Positions 53,086-63,633 are shown, counted from the stretch's first letter. The stretch is DNA of 63,720 nt from an uncultured Eubacteriaceae bacterium (GCA_947086655.1 CAMTZM010000010.1:1-63720); one strand, 5' to 3'. A program made the numbers and translations. Notes: generated from the sequence alone by a model not told the origin.

Positions 53086-54165
53086 TTATTTAACCTCCTC
53101 AATAAACTTTAAAAATCTGTCAAACAAAAATTGTGTATCAAGAGGCCCCGGAGCTGCCTCTGGGTGAAACTGAATACTGTATACAGGCTTTGACTTATGT
53201 CTTATACCTTCAATACTTCCATCATTTACATTAATAAACGTAGCCTCTACATCATCAGAAAGGTCGCTTACGACAAACTCATGATTTTGACTTGTTATAT
53301 ATACTCTTTTTGTATTCAAATCTTTTACGGGATGATTTCCCCCATGATGTCCAAATTTAAGTCTTGATGTATTGCAGCCTAATGCAAGAGAAATAAGCTG
53401 ATGCCCTAAACATATGCCTAATACAGGTTTTCCGCTTTCTATAAGCTTTCTTACTGTTTCAATAACTTCTGGAATATCTTTTGGATTTCCCGGACCGTTT
53501 CCTAAAAACAAAGCGTCTGCATTAGTATCAAGAATTTCTTCGGCTGATGTAAATGCCGGAAAAACAGTAAGCTTACATCCCCTTTTATTCAAATCACGAA
53601 GTATTCCTCTTTTTATTCCACAGTCTAATACTGCTAAATGTGTTCCGCTTCCGCTCATTACATATTTTTCTTTAGGAGTAACCTCTTTAACAGCATCTTT
53701 ATTTGTATATGTGTCAAATTTTTGTTTTATCTGACTTGCCGTTAAATCCCCAACTCTTGTAGTAATTATTCCTTTCATTGTTCCATTGTCTCTTAAACAT
53801 CTTGTTAAGGCTCTTGTATCAATACCTTCAAGTCCCATTATTTTATATTGTCTTAAAAAGCCTTCAAGTTCCATTTCACATCTCCAGTTATTAGGCAAGT
53901 CACACTTTTCTCTTACAACAAAACCTTTTAAATATGGTCTGTCACTTTCCATATCCTCAAGGTTTATTCCATAATTTCCTACTAAAGGATATGTCATTGT
54001 TACAATCTGTCCGGCAAAAGAAGGGTCAGTCATTGTCTCTTGATATCCTGTCATACTTGTTGTAAAAACAACCTCTCCCACAGTCTCTTTTATATATCCA
54101 AAAGCGTTCCCTTTAAATCGAGCTCCATTTTCTAATATCAACTCTGCCTTTATTGTTTTTTCCAT
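53086..54165 (-). CDS. carA: carbamoyl-phosphate synthase small subunit
   Basis: The glutaminase subunit, 359 residues, supplying ammonia to CarB. The N-terminal domain starts [18 protein letters not shown]; the class I amidotransferase has the nucleophile Cys in [10 protein letters not shown] and the His-Glu pair in [14 protein letters not shown] start at the ATG at 54165, overlapping pyrF; the ATG four codons upstream abuts the AAGGAG and is too close. Confidence 0.95.
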   Translation of the reverse strand: MEKTIKAELILENGARFKGNAFGYIKETVGEVVFTTSMTGYQETMTDPSFAGQIVTMTYPLVGNYGINLEDMESDRPYLKGFVVREKCDLPNNWRCEMELEGFLRQYKIMGLEGIDTRALTRCLRDNGTMKGIITTRVGDLTASQIKQKFDTYTNKDAVKEVTPKEKYVMSGSGTHLAVLDCGIKRGILRDLNKRGCKLTVFPAFTSAEEILDTNADALFLGNGPGNPKDIPEVIETVRKLIESGKPVLGICLGHQLISLALGCNTSRLKFGHHGGNHPVKDLNTKRVYITSQNHEFVVSDLSDDVEATFINVNDGSIEGIRHKSKPVYSIQFHPEAAPGPLDTQFLFDRFLKFIEEVK

Positions 54166-55094
54166 ATATTTATACATCTCCTTAAATCATTTTTCATGTC
54201 AATAGCAGCCGCTCTTGACGCTTTAGCAAAATCGTTTTCAGAAAACTTATTTTTATAAGCGTCATTCATATATGCGGCAATAATTCCCCTTGATGAATTT
54301 ACAATAGCTCCCAAACCTTCTTCATTAAATAATACGGAAATATCTTCCGCCTTTCCTCCCTGTGCTCCATAACCCGGAACAAGGAAAAAAGTGTTTGGCA
54401 TAAGCTTTCTTATTTCTTCAGCCTGTTTTGGATGAGTAGCTCCAACAACAGCACCAACCTCACTAAATCCATATTTTCCTATAAGTTCGCTGCCCCATTT
54501 TGAAACAAGTTCCGAAACTTTTTCATAAATAGGTTTTCCGTCTGTAATTAAATCCTGTATTTCTCCGCTATTTGGGTTTGATGTTTTAACAAGCACAAAC
54601 AATCCCTTTTCATATTCCTTACAGTCTTTTAAAAAAGGAGTTATTGAATCAGAACCTAAATACGGATTTAAAGTTATAAAATCTTCTTTAAAAATCTCAT
54701 ATTTAATTCCCTCCACATCAGCTCGTCCTATATGTCCGTCAGAATATGCCTGTGCTGTTGATGCAATATCACTTCTTTTAATATCTCCTATTACTATAAG
54801 TCCGCTTTTTTTTGCATATTCTATTGTTTTCAAATATGCTTTCAAACCATGTATTCCAAAACGCTCATACATAGCTATCTGCGGTTTTACACATGGTACA
54901 ATATCATATATTTCATCTATTATATACTTATTAAATTTATAAAGGGATTTTGCTGCTGCCTGAGGTGTTTTCCCATATTTCTCTATATATCTTTCCTTTA
55001 TAAAACTTGGCACATACTCAATTCTTGGGTCAAGTCCAACACATGTAGGATTTTCCATACACTTAATTTTTTCTATTAATTTATCTATTATCAT
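54150..55094 (-). CDS. pyrF: orotidine-5'-phosphate decarboxylase, type 2
   Basis: The longer (about 310-residue) PyrF form, 314 residues, converting OMP to UMP. Characteristic pieces are NPTCVGLDPRIEYVP, the catalytic Lys-Asp region VIGDIKRSDIASTAQAY, and the phosphate site LVPGYGAQGG with NSSRGI. It overlaps pyrC by ATGA and carA by 16 bp. Confidence 0.95.
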   Translation of the reverse strand: MIIDKLIEKIKCMENPTCVGLDPRIEYVPSFIKERYIEKYGKTPQAAAKSLYKFNKYIIDEIYDIVPCVKPQIAMYERFGIHGLKAYLKTIEYAKKSGLIVIGDIKRSDIASTAQAYSDGHIGRADVEGIKYEIFKEDFITLNPYLGSDSITPFLKDCKEYEKGLFVLVKTSNPNSGEIQDLITDGKPIYEKVSELVSKWGSELIGKYGFSEVGAVVGATHPKQAEEIRKLMPNTFFLVPGYGAQGGKAEDISVLFNEEGLGAIVNSSRGIIAAYMNDAYKNKFSENDFAKASRAAAIDMKNDLRRCINIWKKQ

Positions 55095-56389
55095 AAAGTA
55101 TACTCCTCTCTGACTTTTCCTTTTTCAGCAACTATTTGTCCGCTTACAATTGTATATTCAGCTCTTCCTTTTAATGTCATACCTCCAAACGGACTGTTTT
55201 TCCCCTTTGAATAAAAATTATTTACATCAATTTTATACTCATAAAAAGGATTTATAACAGTTATATCTGCACATGCTCCCTCCGACAAAGTTCCTTTATC
55301 TATTCCTAATACTTTAGCCGGATTATAAGACATTTTCTCAACAAGCTTTGATACGCTTAAATACCCATCTTCAACTAAAAATGTTATTGCAAGAGGCAAT
55401 GCCGTTTCCAAACCAACTATTCCATTTGCCGCTTTTTCAAATTCTTTGTTCTTATCATCTATATGATGAGGCGCATGGTCTGTGGCAATTACTTCTATTA
55501 CGTTATCTTTAAGAGCTTGCTTTAAAGCGTATACGTCTTCTTTTTTCCTTAAAGGAGGATTCATTTTAAAATTAGAATCATAATTTTCTATATCTTCTTC
55601 TGTAAGTGTAAAATGATGAGGTGTTACCTCCGCTGTAACATTTACGCCTCTTTGCTTTGCCTGACGAATAAGTTCAACGCTTCCTTTTGTGCTTATATGA
55701 CACAAATGAAGTTTAGCTTTTACACTGTCTGCAAGTATCATATCCCTTGATACAATAACTTCCTCTGAATCGTTTGATATACCTTTTAATCCTAAAAGAG
55801 ACGCCTTTTCACCAGCATTCATGCTGCCCTTTCCAACAAGTGAAATATCTTCACAGTGAGAAAAAACAGGCAAATTAAACATTGTAGCATATTTTAACGC
55901 CGTTTTCATAAGTCCAGCATTCTCAACGCTTTTTCCATCTTCAGACAATGCGCAAACACCTACTGATGCCATTCTTCCTATATCTGAAAGTTCCTCTCCT
56001 TTTTGCCCTTTTGTAATACTTCCAATAGGCAATACATTTACAATTCCTTCTCTTTTAGCTTTCATTTTTATATATTCAACAAGTATTTCATTATCAACCA
56101 CAGGTTCTGTATTAGGCATAGCGCATATTGTTGTAAATCCTCCTGCAGCAGCAGCTCTTGTACCAGCCGCTATTGTTTCTTTATGTTCAAATCCCGGTTC
56201 TCTCAAATGTACATGCAAATCAATAAGCCCTGGTACTACCCACATGCCTTCAGCATCTATTATTGTGCCTGATGAGTCCAATTCTTTGCCAACTTTTTTT
56301 ATAATTCCGTCTGAAACAAGTATATCCATTTTACAGTCAATATTATTTGCTGGGTCAACAATTCTTCCGTTTTTAATTAATAAATCCAT
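55091..56389 (-). CDS. pyrC: dihydroorotase
   Basis: A class I dihydroorotase of 432 residues that cyclises carbamoyl aspartate. Metal-binding DLHVHLREPG near residue 58, with further ligands in FSHCED, LCHIST and ATDHAPHH. It begins directly after the pyrB stop with a GGAGTATATAA site. Confidence 0.95.
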   Translation of the reverse strand: MDLLIKNGRIVDPANNIDCKMDILVSDGIIKKVGKELDSSGTIIDAEGMWVVPGLIDLHVHLREPGFEHKETIAAGTRAAAAGGFTTICAMPNTEPVVDNEILVEYIKMKAKREGIVNVLPIGSITKGQKGEELSDIGRMASVGVCALSEDGKSVENAGLMKTALKYATMFNLPVFSHCEDISLVGKGSMNAGEKASLLGLKGISNDSEEVIVSRDMILADSVKAKLHLCHISTKGSVELIRQAKQRGVNVTAEVTPHHFTLTEEDIENYDSNFKMNPPLRKKEDVYALKQALKDNVIEVIATDHAPHHIDDKNKEFEKAANGIVGLETALPLAITFLVEDGYLSVSKLVEKMSYNPAKVLGIDKGTLSEGACADITVINPFYEYKIDVNNFYSKGKNSPFGGMTLKGRAEYTIVSGQIVAEKGKVREEYTL

Positions 56390-57310
56390 TTATATACTCC
56401 TTTCAACTAAAAGCTTTAATATAGCCATTCTTACAGCAACACCGTTTTTAACCTGTATATTTATAACAGAATGTTTTCCGTCCGCAACTTCTGTACTTAA
56501 TTCAACACCTCTGTTTACAGGACCGGGATGCATTACAAGCACATCTTCTTTAGCATATTTAAGTATATCGCTATTCAAACCAAAAAGACTTGAATATTCT
56601 CTTAAATTTGGAAAAGGCATAGCCTTTTGTCTTTCAAACTGTATTCTAAGCCCCATTACTACATCAGCGTTACTTACGGCATCTTGTATATTTGTACTTA
56701 CCTTTACTCCAAGAGACTTCATTGAATTTGATACAAGCGTAGAAGGTCCTGCAAGTGTTACGTTTGCACCAAGTTTTGTAAGCCCAAACACATTGCTTCT
56801 TGCTACACGGCTATGCGCTATATCTCCTAATATAGTAACATTCAAACCTTCAAACCTTTTTTTATATTCCATTATAGTATACAAATCTAAAAGCGCCTGC
56901 GTAGGATGCTCATTAGTTCCGTCTCCGGCATTTATAACATTAGCTTTTACATTTTTAGCTAAAATATGAGCTGCTCCTGTCATTGAATGTCTTATTATCA
57001 TAATGTTTATACCCATTTGGTCAAGATTTATACCTGTATCAATAAGTCCCTCCCCTTTATTTACACTGCTTGTAGATACGCCTAAATCCTTAACCATAGC
57101 GCCTAAATAATCGCCGGCAAGCATAAATGACATTTTTGTTCTTGTACTATTTTCATAAAAAAGAGTAACTATGCTTGCCTGTTTTAAACTTTGACATCTT
57201 TTTGCCGGATTATCAATTTTATCCTTCATCGACTGAGCTGTTTCAAGTATAGTCATTATTTCAAGTTCACTTAATTCCCTAAGTCCAAGCAAATCCTTTC
57301 TATTAAACAT
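56390..57310 (-). CDS. pyrB: aspartate carbamoyltransferase catalytic subunit
   Basis: The first gene of the pyr operon, 306 residues, joining carbamoyl phosphate and aspartate. The carbamoyl-phosphate signature is FYENSTRTKMSF; IIRHSMTGAAH, GDGTNEHPTQALLDL and GDIAHSRVARSN follow. No pyrI regulatory subunit is encoded next to it, so the enzyme is probably the unregulated trimer type. GAGGGGCGG precedes the ATG. Confidence 0.96.
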   Translation of the reverse strand: MFNRKDLLGLRELSELEIMTILETAQSMKDKIDNPAKRCQSLKQASIVTLFYENSTRTKMSFMLAGDYLGAMVKDLGVSTSSVNKGEGLIDTGINLDQMGINIMIIRHSMTGAAHILAKNVKANVINAGDGTNEHPTQALLDLYTIMEYKKRFEGLNVTILGDIAHSRVARSNVFGLTKLGANVTLAGPSTLVSNSMKSLGVKVSTNIQDAVSNADVVMGLRIQFERQKAMPFPNLREYSSLFGLNSDILKYAKEDVLVMHPGPVNRGVELSTEVADGKHSVINIQVKNGVAVRMAILKLLVERSI

Positions 57311-57357
57311 ATCCGCCCCTCTTTTCTTTTACATTTACAACCGTTTTTTACATTAAA

Positions 57358-57400
57358 AAAGACAATAAAAATAGTATATAAAACTTTTTTCATTGTCTTT
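57358..57400 (-). terminator. attenuator terminator in the pyr leader
   Basis: AAAGACAAT and ATTGTCTTT arms (57358-57366, 57392-57400), followed on the minus strand by a T-run, 48 bases before pyrB. The position fits an attenuator that decides read-through into the operon. Confidence 0.75.
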
Positions 57401-57411
57401 GAAATATAAAA

Positions 57412-57500
57412 AAGAGAAAGAAAAGTATTAAATACAAAAAAACTGATACATTTCTCTTTAAAAAATATGTATCTGACATAAAATACTTCCCCTTTCTCTT
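57412..57500 (-). promoter_or_regulatory. large leader hairpin of the pyr operon
   Basis: Nested pairing along 89 bases: AAGAGAAAG with CTTTCTCTT, AATACTT with AAGTATT, and an inner GATACAT/ATGTATC. It starts just after the transcription start and ends in a T-rich strand. No PyrR-type box was visible. It may itself terminate transcription or compete with the 57358-57400 hairpin. The rest of the 57311-57809 gap contains the terminator of the isomerase gene and nothing else recognised. Confidence 0.6.
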
Positions 57501-57514
57501 AACGCATTTTAAAA

Positions 57515-57543
57515 ATTTTATCATTTTACGTAACATTTGTCAA
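57515..57543 (-). promoter_or_regulatory. promoter of the pyr operon
   Basis: On the minus strand TTGACA (57538-57543), 17-base spacer, TAAAAT (57515-57520). It gives a leader of about 200 bases before pyrB. Confidence 0.75.
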
Positions 57544-57727
57544 CATAAAACCAATTATTCATTTATAATAAAAAAAACAGGAAAATTTTATTTTATTTAA
57601 AGAAGACTACAATAACATTTATATTTATTAAGTCAAAGACTATTCGCATTTTTTATTTGCAAAAATACTCATAACCGTTGGAGTAAATGGAATTAAATCT
57701 CACTTACTTATGTCGTTTAAATAAATA

Positions 57728-57774
57728 AAACGTATCTGAAAACTAAAATATATATAAAGTTCTCAAATACGTTT
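57728..57774 (-). terminator. terminator of the RpiB-family gene
   Basis: Long imperfect hairpin, AAACGTAT at 57728 with ATACGTTT ending 57774 and further TGA/TCA and AACT/AGTT pairing, followed on the minus strand by TTATTTATTT. Confidence 0.7.
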
Positions 57775-57809
57775 CAATTTTCAAATTCAATAAAAAAATT
57801 TTTTTTAGT

Positions 57810-58448
57810 CTAATCTATAACGCTCTTTATAAAATCTCCTATTTCTTTATCTTGACAATTATCAAAAAAGTATTCTTTAAAATTAGGACAGCTTACAGAC
57901 GTTTTTAAAAACTGTCTGTCAACATTTTTAAGTATAGTCATTATGTCAGTATGAGTTATTTTCTTTATATCATCAAGAATTTTTTTATTTTGCTGTTCAA
58001 AAACGGCACGTTCTTTAGGATAGCCTTGTCCCCATTCATTTTGTAAAAGTTTTTCAAAAATATATTGCAAATTAAGTTCTGCACCCCAGCCAAAACCTTT
58101 AGCAAAAGGCATAGCAACAGCATTTCCGTTATTTATCTGAGCAAACATATATGCATCAGAAGGGTCAATAACAAGCCCGCAAAGCACATTTGGAAAAGAA
58201 TTAAGCGCAAGCATAGCGCCTTCACCTGTTCCGCAACCTGTAATAACAAAATCAACAGCTTTTGAATTAAGCAAAATAGCCGCAAGAAGTCCTTCTTGTA
58301 CATATGTAAGCTGAGTCTCATTATCTGGAGAAGTCATTCCATAATTAAATATAGTATGTCCCATAGGTTCAGCTACTGACTTTAATGTATTCAAAATAAG
58401 CTCATTTTTAGCTGCCTGACTGTTTTCATTAATTAAAGCAATTTTCAT
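57810..58448 (-). CDS. RpiB/LacA/LacB family sugar-phosphate isomerase
   Basis: A 212-residue isomerase-family protein. The core carries VDFVITGCGTGEGAMLALNSFPNV (here the usual Cys of RpiB catalysis is in TGCGTG) and the nucleotide-like-fold N-terminus MKIALINENSQAAKN. Unlike ribose-5-phosphate isomerase B of about 145 residues, it has an about 65-residue C-terminal extension, so it belongs to the longer RpiB/LacAB variants of uncertain substrate. The ATG at 58448 has a GGAAGG site; an upstream in-frame ATG does not. It stands alone. Confidence 0.83.
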   Translation of the reverse strand: MKIALINENSQAAKNELILNTLKSVAEPMGHTIFNYGMTSPDNETQLTYVQEGLLAAILLNSKAVDFVITGCGTGEGAMLALNSFPNVLCGLVIDPSDAYMFAQINNGNAVAMPFAKGFGWGAELNLQYIFEKLLQNEWGQGYPKERAVFEQQNKKILDDIKKITHTDIMTILKNVDRQFLKTSVSCPNFKEYFFDNCQDKEIGDFIKSVID

Positions 58449-58565
58449 ATAAAAACCTTCCTTTTCCTTTATTTTAAAATAATGATAAAATACAATATTA
58501 TTTTTGTCAACACATTTTATAAACATAAAAAATTGTTCTTAGCATGTTTTTAAATATGTTATTTT

Positions 58566-59495
58566 TCAAGAAAACATTGGTGTAGATAAATATCTTTCTC
58601 CTGTATCCGGAATAACAGCTACAATTATCTTTCCATTGTTTTCACTGCGCAGAGCAATTTGTTTTGCTGCCCATACAGAAGCTCCCGACGATATGCCAAC
58701 AAGCACACCTTCTATATGCGCTATTTCTTTTCCGGTTTTAAAGGCATCTTCATTTTTAACTTTAATAATCTCATCATAAATTTTTGTATTTAAAGTCTCT
58801 GGAATAAATCCGGCACCAATTCCTTGTATGCCATGAGACCCTGCCTTTCCTTCAGATAACACAGGTGAATCTTCTGGTTCAACTGCAACTACTTTTATAT
58901 TAGGATTTTGTTCTTTAAGATATTCCCCAGCACCTGATATTGTACCTCCCGTACCTACTCCGGCAACAAATATATCAATCTTTCCGTCTGTATCTTCCCA
59001 AATTTCAGGTCCTGTTGTTAATTTATGATATTTTGGATTTGCCGGATTTACAAATTGACCAGGTATAAAACTTTCTGGAATTTCTTCAGACAATTCCTGT
59101 GCTTTTTCAATAGCTCCTTTCATTCCTTTCGCTCCGTCAGTCAAAACCAACTGAGCGCCATATGCTTTTAAAAGATTTCTTCTTTCAACGCTCATAGTTT
59201 CCGGCATTGTAATAATAATTTTATATCCTCTTGATGCAGCTACTGATGCAAGACCTATTCCCGTATTTCCGGAAGTAGGCTCAATTATTACCGTATCCTT
59301 TTTCAATTTTCCTTTTTTTTCGGCATCTTCAATCATTGCTTTAGCTATTCTGTCCTTAGCTGAACCAGCCGGATTAAAACATTCCATTTTGCCTAAAATA
59401 GTCGCTTTAAGCCCATTTGCCTTATTATAGTTTGAAAATTCCAAAATAGGTGTTCTTCCAATAAGTTCAGTAATTTCTTTATATACCTTTGACAT
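58566..59495 (-). CDS. cysK: cysteine synthase A (O-acetylserine sulfhydrylase)
   Basis: A PLP enzyme of 309 residues making cysteine from O-acetylserine and sulfide. The PLP Lys sits in [14 protein letters not shown], the substrate loop in [12 protein letters not shown], and the phosphate loop in [12 protein letters not shown]. It follows metY by 20 bases and shares its transcript. GGAGTG precedes the ATG. Confidence 0.95.
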   Translation of the reverse strand: MSKVYKEITELIGRTPILEFSNYNKANGLKATILGKMECFNPAGSAKDRIAKAMIEDAEKKGKLKKDTVIIEPTSGNTGIGLASVAASRGYKIIITMPETMSVERRNLLKAYGAQLVLTDGAKGMKGAIEKAQELSEEIPESFIPGQFVNPANPKYHKLTTGPEIWEDTDGKIDIFVAGVGTGGTISGAGEYLKEQNPNIKVVAVEPEDSPVLSEGKAGSHGIQGIGAGFIPETLNTKIYDEIIKVKNEDAFKTGKEIAHIEGVLVGISSGASVWAAKQIALRSENNGKIIVAVIPDTGERYLSTPMFS

Positions 59496-59515
59496 TTTAA
59501 AACACTCCTTAATAT

Positions 59516-60805
59516 TTATTTTACAGCGTCAAATGCGTTACTTAAATCTTCAATTAAATCGTAAATATTTTCTGTTCCAATAGAGAGCCTTATTGTATTT
59601 GGTTTTATTCCCTGTTCCATTAATTCTTCCTCACTGCATTGTGAATGTGTTGTAGTTGCCGGATGTATAACTAATGATTTTGAATCGGCAACATTTGCCA
59701 AAAGTGAAAATATCTCAAGATTGTCAATAAATTGGTGGGCTTGTTTCTCTCCTCCTTTTATTTCAAATGTAAATATCGAACCGCCGCCATTAGGAAAATA
59801 TTTTTTATATAAATTATAACTTGGTTCTGTATGGAGACAAGGGTGATGTACTGCCTCTACTTTTTCATGTTCACTTAAATATTTTACTATTTTTAAAGCA
59901 TTTTCAACATGACGTTCAACCCTTAAAGAAAGAGTTTCAAGCCCCTGTAAAAATATAAAAGCATGAAACGGAGAAAGAGCCGCTCCCATGTCTCGCAAAA
60001 AAATTGCTCTTATATATGTAACAAAAGCAGCATTTTCCACCGCTTTTGTAAAACTTATACCATGATATGATGGATTAGGGGAAGTTAAGTGTTTAAATTT
60101 TCCCGATTCTTCCCAATTAAATTTTCCGCTCTCTATAATTACTCCTCCTATGGCAGTTCCATGTCCTCCTATAAATTTTGTAGCTGAATGTACTACAATA
60201 TCAGCCCCATATTCAATAGGTCTTATAAGATATGGAGTAGCAAATGTTGAATCTATAACAAGAGGAATTTTGTGCTTATGTGCAATTTCTGCTGTTTTTT
60301 CTATATCTATTAAATTTGAATTTGGATTGCCTAATGTTTCAATAAATATAGCTTTTGTATTATCTTTTATAGCTGTTTCAAAAGCTTCATCATCATATGG
60401 ATTTACAAAAGTCGTCTCTATACCAAACGCCGGAAGAGTATTTGCAAAAAGATTATAAGTTCCTCCATAAATAGTTTTTGACGCTACAATATGCCCTCCA
60501 TTTTGAGCAAGCGCCTGTATTGTAATGTTAATAGCCGCCATTCCAGAAGCAACAGCAAGAGCCGCTGTTCCTCCTTCAAGAGCCGCAATTCTTTTTTCAA
60601 AAATGTCTTGTGTAGGATTTGTAAGTCTTCCGTAAATGTTTCCTGAATCTCGTAATCCAAAACGGTCTGCTGCATGTTTAGAATTATGAAATACATAAGA
60701 TGTTGTAGCATAAATAGGTACTGCTCTTGAATCTGTAACCGAATCAGCTTCTTCTTGTCCTATATGTAATTGTTTTGTCTCAAACTTCCATTCTTTTCTA
60801 TCCAT
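59516..60805 (-). CDS. metY: O-acetylhomoserine sulfhydrylase
   Basis: A Cys/Met metabolism PLP enzyme of 429 residues, forming homocysteine from O-acetylhomoserine and sulfide. The start [13 protein letters not shown], the AVASGMAAI stretch and the PLP Lys in [13 protein letters not shown], together with the length and the C-terminal [13 protein letters not shown], fit MetY rather than the shorter MetB. It is cobalamin-independent. It is paired with cysK in a sulfur-assimilation unit. No SAM riboswitch or T-box was seen upstream. Confidence 0.92.
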   Translation of the reverse strand: MDRKEWKFETKQLHIGQEEADSVTDSRAVPIYATTSYVFHNSKHAADRFGLRDSGNIYGRLTNPTQDIFEKRIAALEGGTAALAVASGMAAINITIQALAQNGGHIVASKTIYGGTYNLFANTLPAFGIETTFVNPYDDEAFETAIKDNTKAIFIETLGNPNSNLIDIEKTAEIAHKHKIPLVIDSTFATPYLIRPIEYGADIVVHSATKFIGGHGTAIGGVIIESGKFNWEESGKFKHLTSPNPSYHGISFTKAVENAAFVTYIRAIFLRDMGAALSPFHAFIFLQGLETLSLRVERHVENALKIVKYLSEHEKVEAVHHPCLHTEPSYNLYKKYFPNGGGSIFTFEIKGGEKQAHQFIDNLEIFSLLANVADSKSLVIHPATTTHSQCSEEELMEQGIKPNTIRLSIGTENIYDLIEDLSNAFDAVK

Positions 60806-60855
60806 TTTTAAATATCTCCTTATAAATTTTTATTGTTTTGTTTTCCTATCAACTT

Positions 60856-60895
60856 ACTATGATTTATAGTATACCACATTTTTTACATTAATCAA
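60856..60895 (-). promoter_or_regulatory. promoter and dyad of metY-cysK
   Basis: On the minus strand TTGATT (60890-60895), 16-base spacer, TATACT (60868-60873). A dyad with ACTAT/ATAGT arms (60856-60870) overlaps the -10 box and start point, a good site for a repressor such as an Rrf2-type CymR-like protein (inference). The rest of 60806-61120 holds a terminator and no gene. Confidence 0.55.
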
Positions 60896-61034
60896 GTATT
60901 TTCCTAAATTTTTTTTATAAAAGCTTTATTTCAGTAAAATACAAAAATTTGTTTTTATTAGACAAGTAAATCATTATTAAAATGATTCATAAATAACTAT
61001 CATTTACAGTAGACCGCTGCTTTAAGTTAAAAAA

Positions 61035-61066
61035 AAAGACTCATTCCATTAAAGGTCTGAGTCTTT
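61035..61066 (-). terminator. terminator of the rubrerythrin gene
   Basis: AAAGACTCA (61035-61043) and TGAGTCTTT (61058-61066) arms followed on the minus strand by a run of T residues, 55 bases after the rubrerythrin stop. Confidence 0.8.
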
Positions 61067-61120
61067 TATATTTTCATATTATAAAATTATAATAATTTGA
61101 ACTGCTTTAAAATATTTTTA

Positions 61121-61663
61121 TTATTTGAAATATCTATTTAATAAACCAGCAAACGCTTTACCATGTCTTGCCTCATCTTTGCACATTTCATGTACAGTAT
61201 CATGGATAGCGTCAAGATTAGCAGCTTTTGCTCTTGTAGCTAAATCTTTCTTTCCTGCAGTTGCACCATGCTCAGCAGCTACACGCATCTCAAGATTTTT
61301 CTTTGTACTTTCGTCAACAACCTCTCCTAAAAGTTCAGCAAATTTAGCAGCATGTTCAGCCTCTTCATATGCAATTCTTTTATAAGCTTCAGCAACTTCA
61401 GGATAACCCTCACGGTCTGCCTGACGACTCATTGCAAGATACATTCCAACCTCTGTACACTCACCCATAAAGTTTTGTCTTAAATCCTCAACTATTGAAG
61501 GGTCAACACCTTTAGCAATGCCTATTCTATGCTCATCAGCAAAAATAAGCTCGCCTTTCATTTCTTCAAATTTGCTGGCTGGTGCACCACACTGCGGACA
61601 CTTTTCTGGTGGGCAATCTCCCTCATGAACATAACCACAAATTGAACAAACAAATTTTTTCAT
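61121..61663 (-). CDS. reverse rubrerythrin
   Basis: A 180-residue oxidative-stress protein with the domains in the reverse order: an N-terminal rubredoxin-like zinc-ribbon or iron site ([20 protein letters not shown], two CxxC pairs) followed by a four-helix di-iron domain ([32 protein letters not shown]). In Clostridium acetobutylicum this type reduces H2O2 and O2 with electrons from NADH via rubredoxin. It acts in the cytoplasm of anaerobes. AAGGAGGATT precedes the ATG. Single-gene unit. Confidence 0.95.
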   Translation of the reverse strand: MKKFVCSICGYVHEGDCPPEKCPQCGAPASKFEEMKGELIFADEHRIGIAKGVDPSIVEDLRQNFMGECTEVGMYLAMSRQADREGYPEVAEAYKRIAYEEAEHAAKFAELLGEVVDESTKKNLEMRVAAEHGATAGKKDLATRAKAANLDAIHDTVHEMCKDEARHGKAFAGLLNRYFK

Positions 61664-62133
61664 AATAAAATCCTCCTTAGATTAGATATATAAAATATTC
61701 CTCTTTAATTAAAGCATACCCTAAAATTAAAAATTATATTTCAATTTTAGAAAATAAATAATAAAAACTAAATTGCAAAACTAAAAACCAAAGTTAATAT
61801 TATTAAAAGTTTATAAATAATATTACCTAATAACTATTATTAATTATAACTACACATTACATAAAAGTCAATATAAAATTAAAATAAAAATCATGCAATT
61901 TTATCCTTAAACTATAAAATGTATTAAAACTCAAAAAATATACTCAATATAAACAAAATTATAATTATACACCACTTTATTAAATAAATATTGAAAGTTT
62001 CTTTATAAAATGTTATATTATATTTGTAGAGTAGTTTAAGAAATATTGATTAATAAAAATTAAAAATTATTTTAAACATATTAATCAATTCTTTCTTTAA
62101 TATGTGCCTATCTTTTGAAAGGAGGTATTTTTT
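61664..62133. other. 470-base divergent gene-free region
   Basis: AT-rich region between the rubrerythrin gene (minus) and nfeD (plus). It contains the nfeD promoter at 61991-62019 and a leader hairpin with TTGATTAATA/TATTAATCAA arms (about 62046-62090). On the rubrerythrin side I saw no clear promoter; a PerR-like AT-rich dyad near 61838-61856 is too degenerate to call. No small gene was found. Confidence 0.45.
61991..62019 (+). promoter_or_regulatory. promoter of nfeD-floA
   Basis: TTGAAA (61991-61996), 17-base spacer, TATATT (62014-62019), giving an about 108-base leader. Confidence 0.7.
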
Positions 62134-62601
62134 ATGACGTATCTTGCTATTTTATGTCTTATAATCGGAATTACATTTATATGTATTGAATTATTTGTTC
62201 CGGGTTTTGGTTTCTTTGGAATAGCTGGCGGAATATTAACAGCTATTTCTGTTATATTGACTATTATTTATATTCCTTTTGGCTTTTTTGTTGTATTAGC
62301 AGAAACAGCAATTATTGTCTCAATTGGTTTTTTTGCAATAAAATATATAAGAAACCACCAACTTTATGGTAAACTTATACTTGATGAAACATTAGAGTAT
62401 GAAAAAAAAGAATACTGTAATCTTGAAAATCTTATAGGCAAAGAAGGAAAAGCAAAAACAGCTCTTAAACCATTTGGAAGCGTTGATTTTAACGGAGTAA
62501 GCATTGATGTTTACGCCGATGGAGAATTTATAAATACTGACGAAATGGTAAAAGTAACAAAACTTTATAATAACAAACTTTATGTAAAAAAGGTTGTATA
62601 A
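62134..62601 (+). CDS. short NfeD-like membrane protein
   Basis: A 155-residue NfeD-family protein with about three membrane segments (roughly 3-22, 26-46 and 50-72) and a C-terminal OB-fold domain (about 95-155; LIGKEGKAKTALKPFGSVDFNGVSIDVYADGEFI). It lacks the N-terminal protease domain of long NfeD. It is encoded 12 bases before floA, as in the Bacillus yqeZ-yqfA locus, where NfeD-type and flotillin proteins organise membrane microdomains. AAAGGAGGT precedes the ATG. Confidence 0.88.
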   Translation: MTYLAILCLIIGITFICIELFVPGFGFFGIAGGILTAISVILTIIYIPFGFFVVLAETAIIVSIGFFAIKYIRNHQLYGKLILDETLEYEKKEYCNLENLIGKEGKAKTALKPFGSVDFNGVSIDVYADGEFINTDEMVKVTKLYNNKLYVKKVV

Positions 62602-62613
62602 GGAGGGAATTTA

Positions 62614-63633
62614 ATGATTGACGGCGTTTTATTTTCTATTATAATATTTATAATGATTGCCGTATTATTAATAGCGTTTATACTTCATTTTATACCTGTG
62701 GGCTTATGGATTTCTGCTGCGGCTGCAGGCGTTAATGTAGGTATTTTTTCACTTATAGGAATGAGACTTAGGAGGGTAAAACCTGATAAAATTATAAAAC
62801 CTCTTATAAAAGGTTCAAAAGCAGGTCTTGATATATCATCTAATCAATTAGAGTCTCATATGCTTTCCGGCGGTCGTGTAGATAATGTTGTTGACGCTTT
62901 AATAGCTGCTCATAGAGCTAATCTTGAATTGTCATTTGAAAGAGCAGCAGCAATAGACTTAGCCGGAAGAAACGTACTTGAAGCGGTAAGAATGAGTGTC
63001 ACCCCTAAAATAATAGAAACTCCATGGATTTCTGCCGTAGCAATTAACGGTATAGAAGTAAAAGTTATAGCAAGAGTTACAGTAAGGGCTAATCTTTCAA
63101 GACTTGTAGGAGGCGCCGGAGAAGAAACTATAATTGCAAGAGTAGGCGAAGGTATAGTTACAACCGTAGGTTCTTCTGAAAGTCATAAACAAGTCCTTGA
63201 AAATCCCGACAAAATATCTCGTGTTGTTTTAAGCAAAGGACTTGACTCAGGTACAGCATTTGAAATTCTATCAATAGATATAGCTGATATTGATATAGGC
63301 AGAAATATAGGTTCTCACCTTCAAATAGAACAGGCTGAAGCTGATAAACAAATTGCTCAGGCAAAAGCTGAAGAAAGACGGGCCCTTGCAATTGCTAAAG
63401 AACAAGAAATGAAAGCACATGTTGAGGAAATGCGGGCTAAAGTTGTTGAGGCTGAAGCTCTTCTTCCAACAGCCATAGCCGATGCGTTAAAAAACGGAAA
63501 TTTAGGCGTTATTGATTATTATAATATTGAAAACAAAAAATCTGATGTTGGTTTAAAAAACAGTTTAAGTAAAATGAATATTGATATTGGAATAAAGGCT
63601 GAAGAAAAAAATAAAAACAAGAATAAACTATAA
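62614..63633 (+). CDS. floA: flotillin-like protein FloA
   Basis: A 339-residue SPFH-family scaffold of functional membrane microdomains. An N-terminal hairpin-type membrane region (about 5-50) precedes the SPFH/band 7 domain ([21 protein letters not shown]) and a helical C-terminus rich in Ala, Glu and Lys (about 220-300; [20 protein letters not shown]). The full length matches Bacillus FloA (331). It is paired with NfeD. The conserved end differs, with a Lys/Asn-rich tail. Confidence 0.94.
   Translation: MIDGVLFSIIIFIMIAVLLIAFILHFIPVGLWISAAAAGVNVGIFSLIGMRLRRVKPDKIIKPLIKGSKAGLDISSNQLESHMLSGGRVDNVVDALIAAHRANLELSFERAAAIDLAGRNVLEAVRMSVTPKIIETPWISAVAINGIEVKVIARVTVRANLSRLVGGAGEETIIARVGEGIVTTVGSSESHKQVLENPDKISRVVLSKGLDSGTAFEILSIDIADIDIGRNIGSHLQIEQAEADKQIAQAKAEERRALAIAKEQEMKAHVEEMRAKVVEAEALLPTAIADALKNGNLGVIDYYNIENKKSDVGLKNSLSKMNIDIGIKAEEKNKNKNKL

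Noticed and set aside
61838..61856. PerR-like box upstream of the reverse rubrerythrin
   Set aside because: The dyad deviates in several positions of the second half site, and AT-rich matches are expected by chance in this genome.
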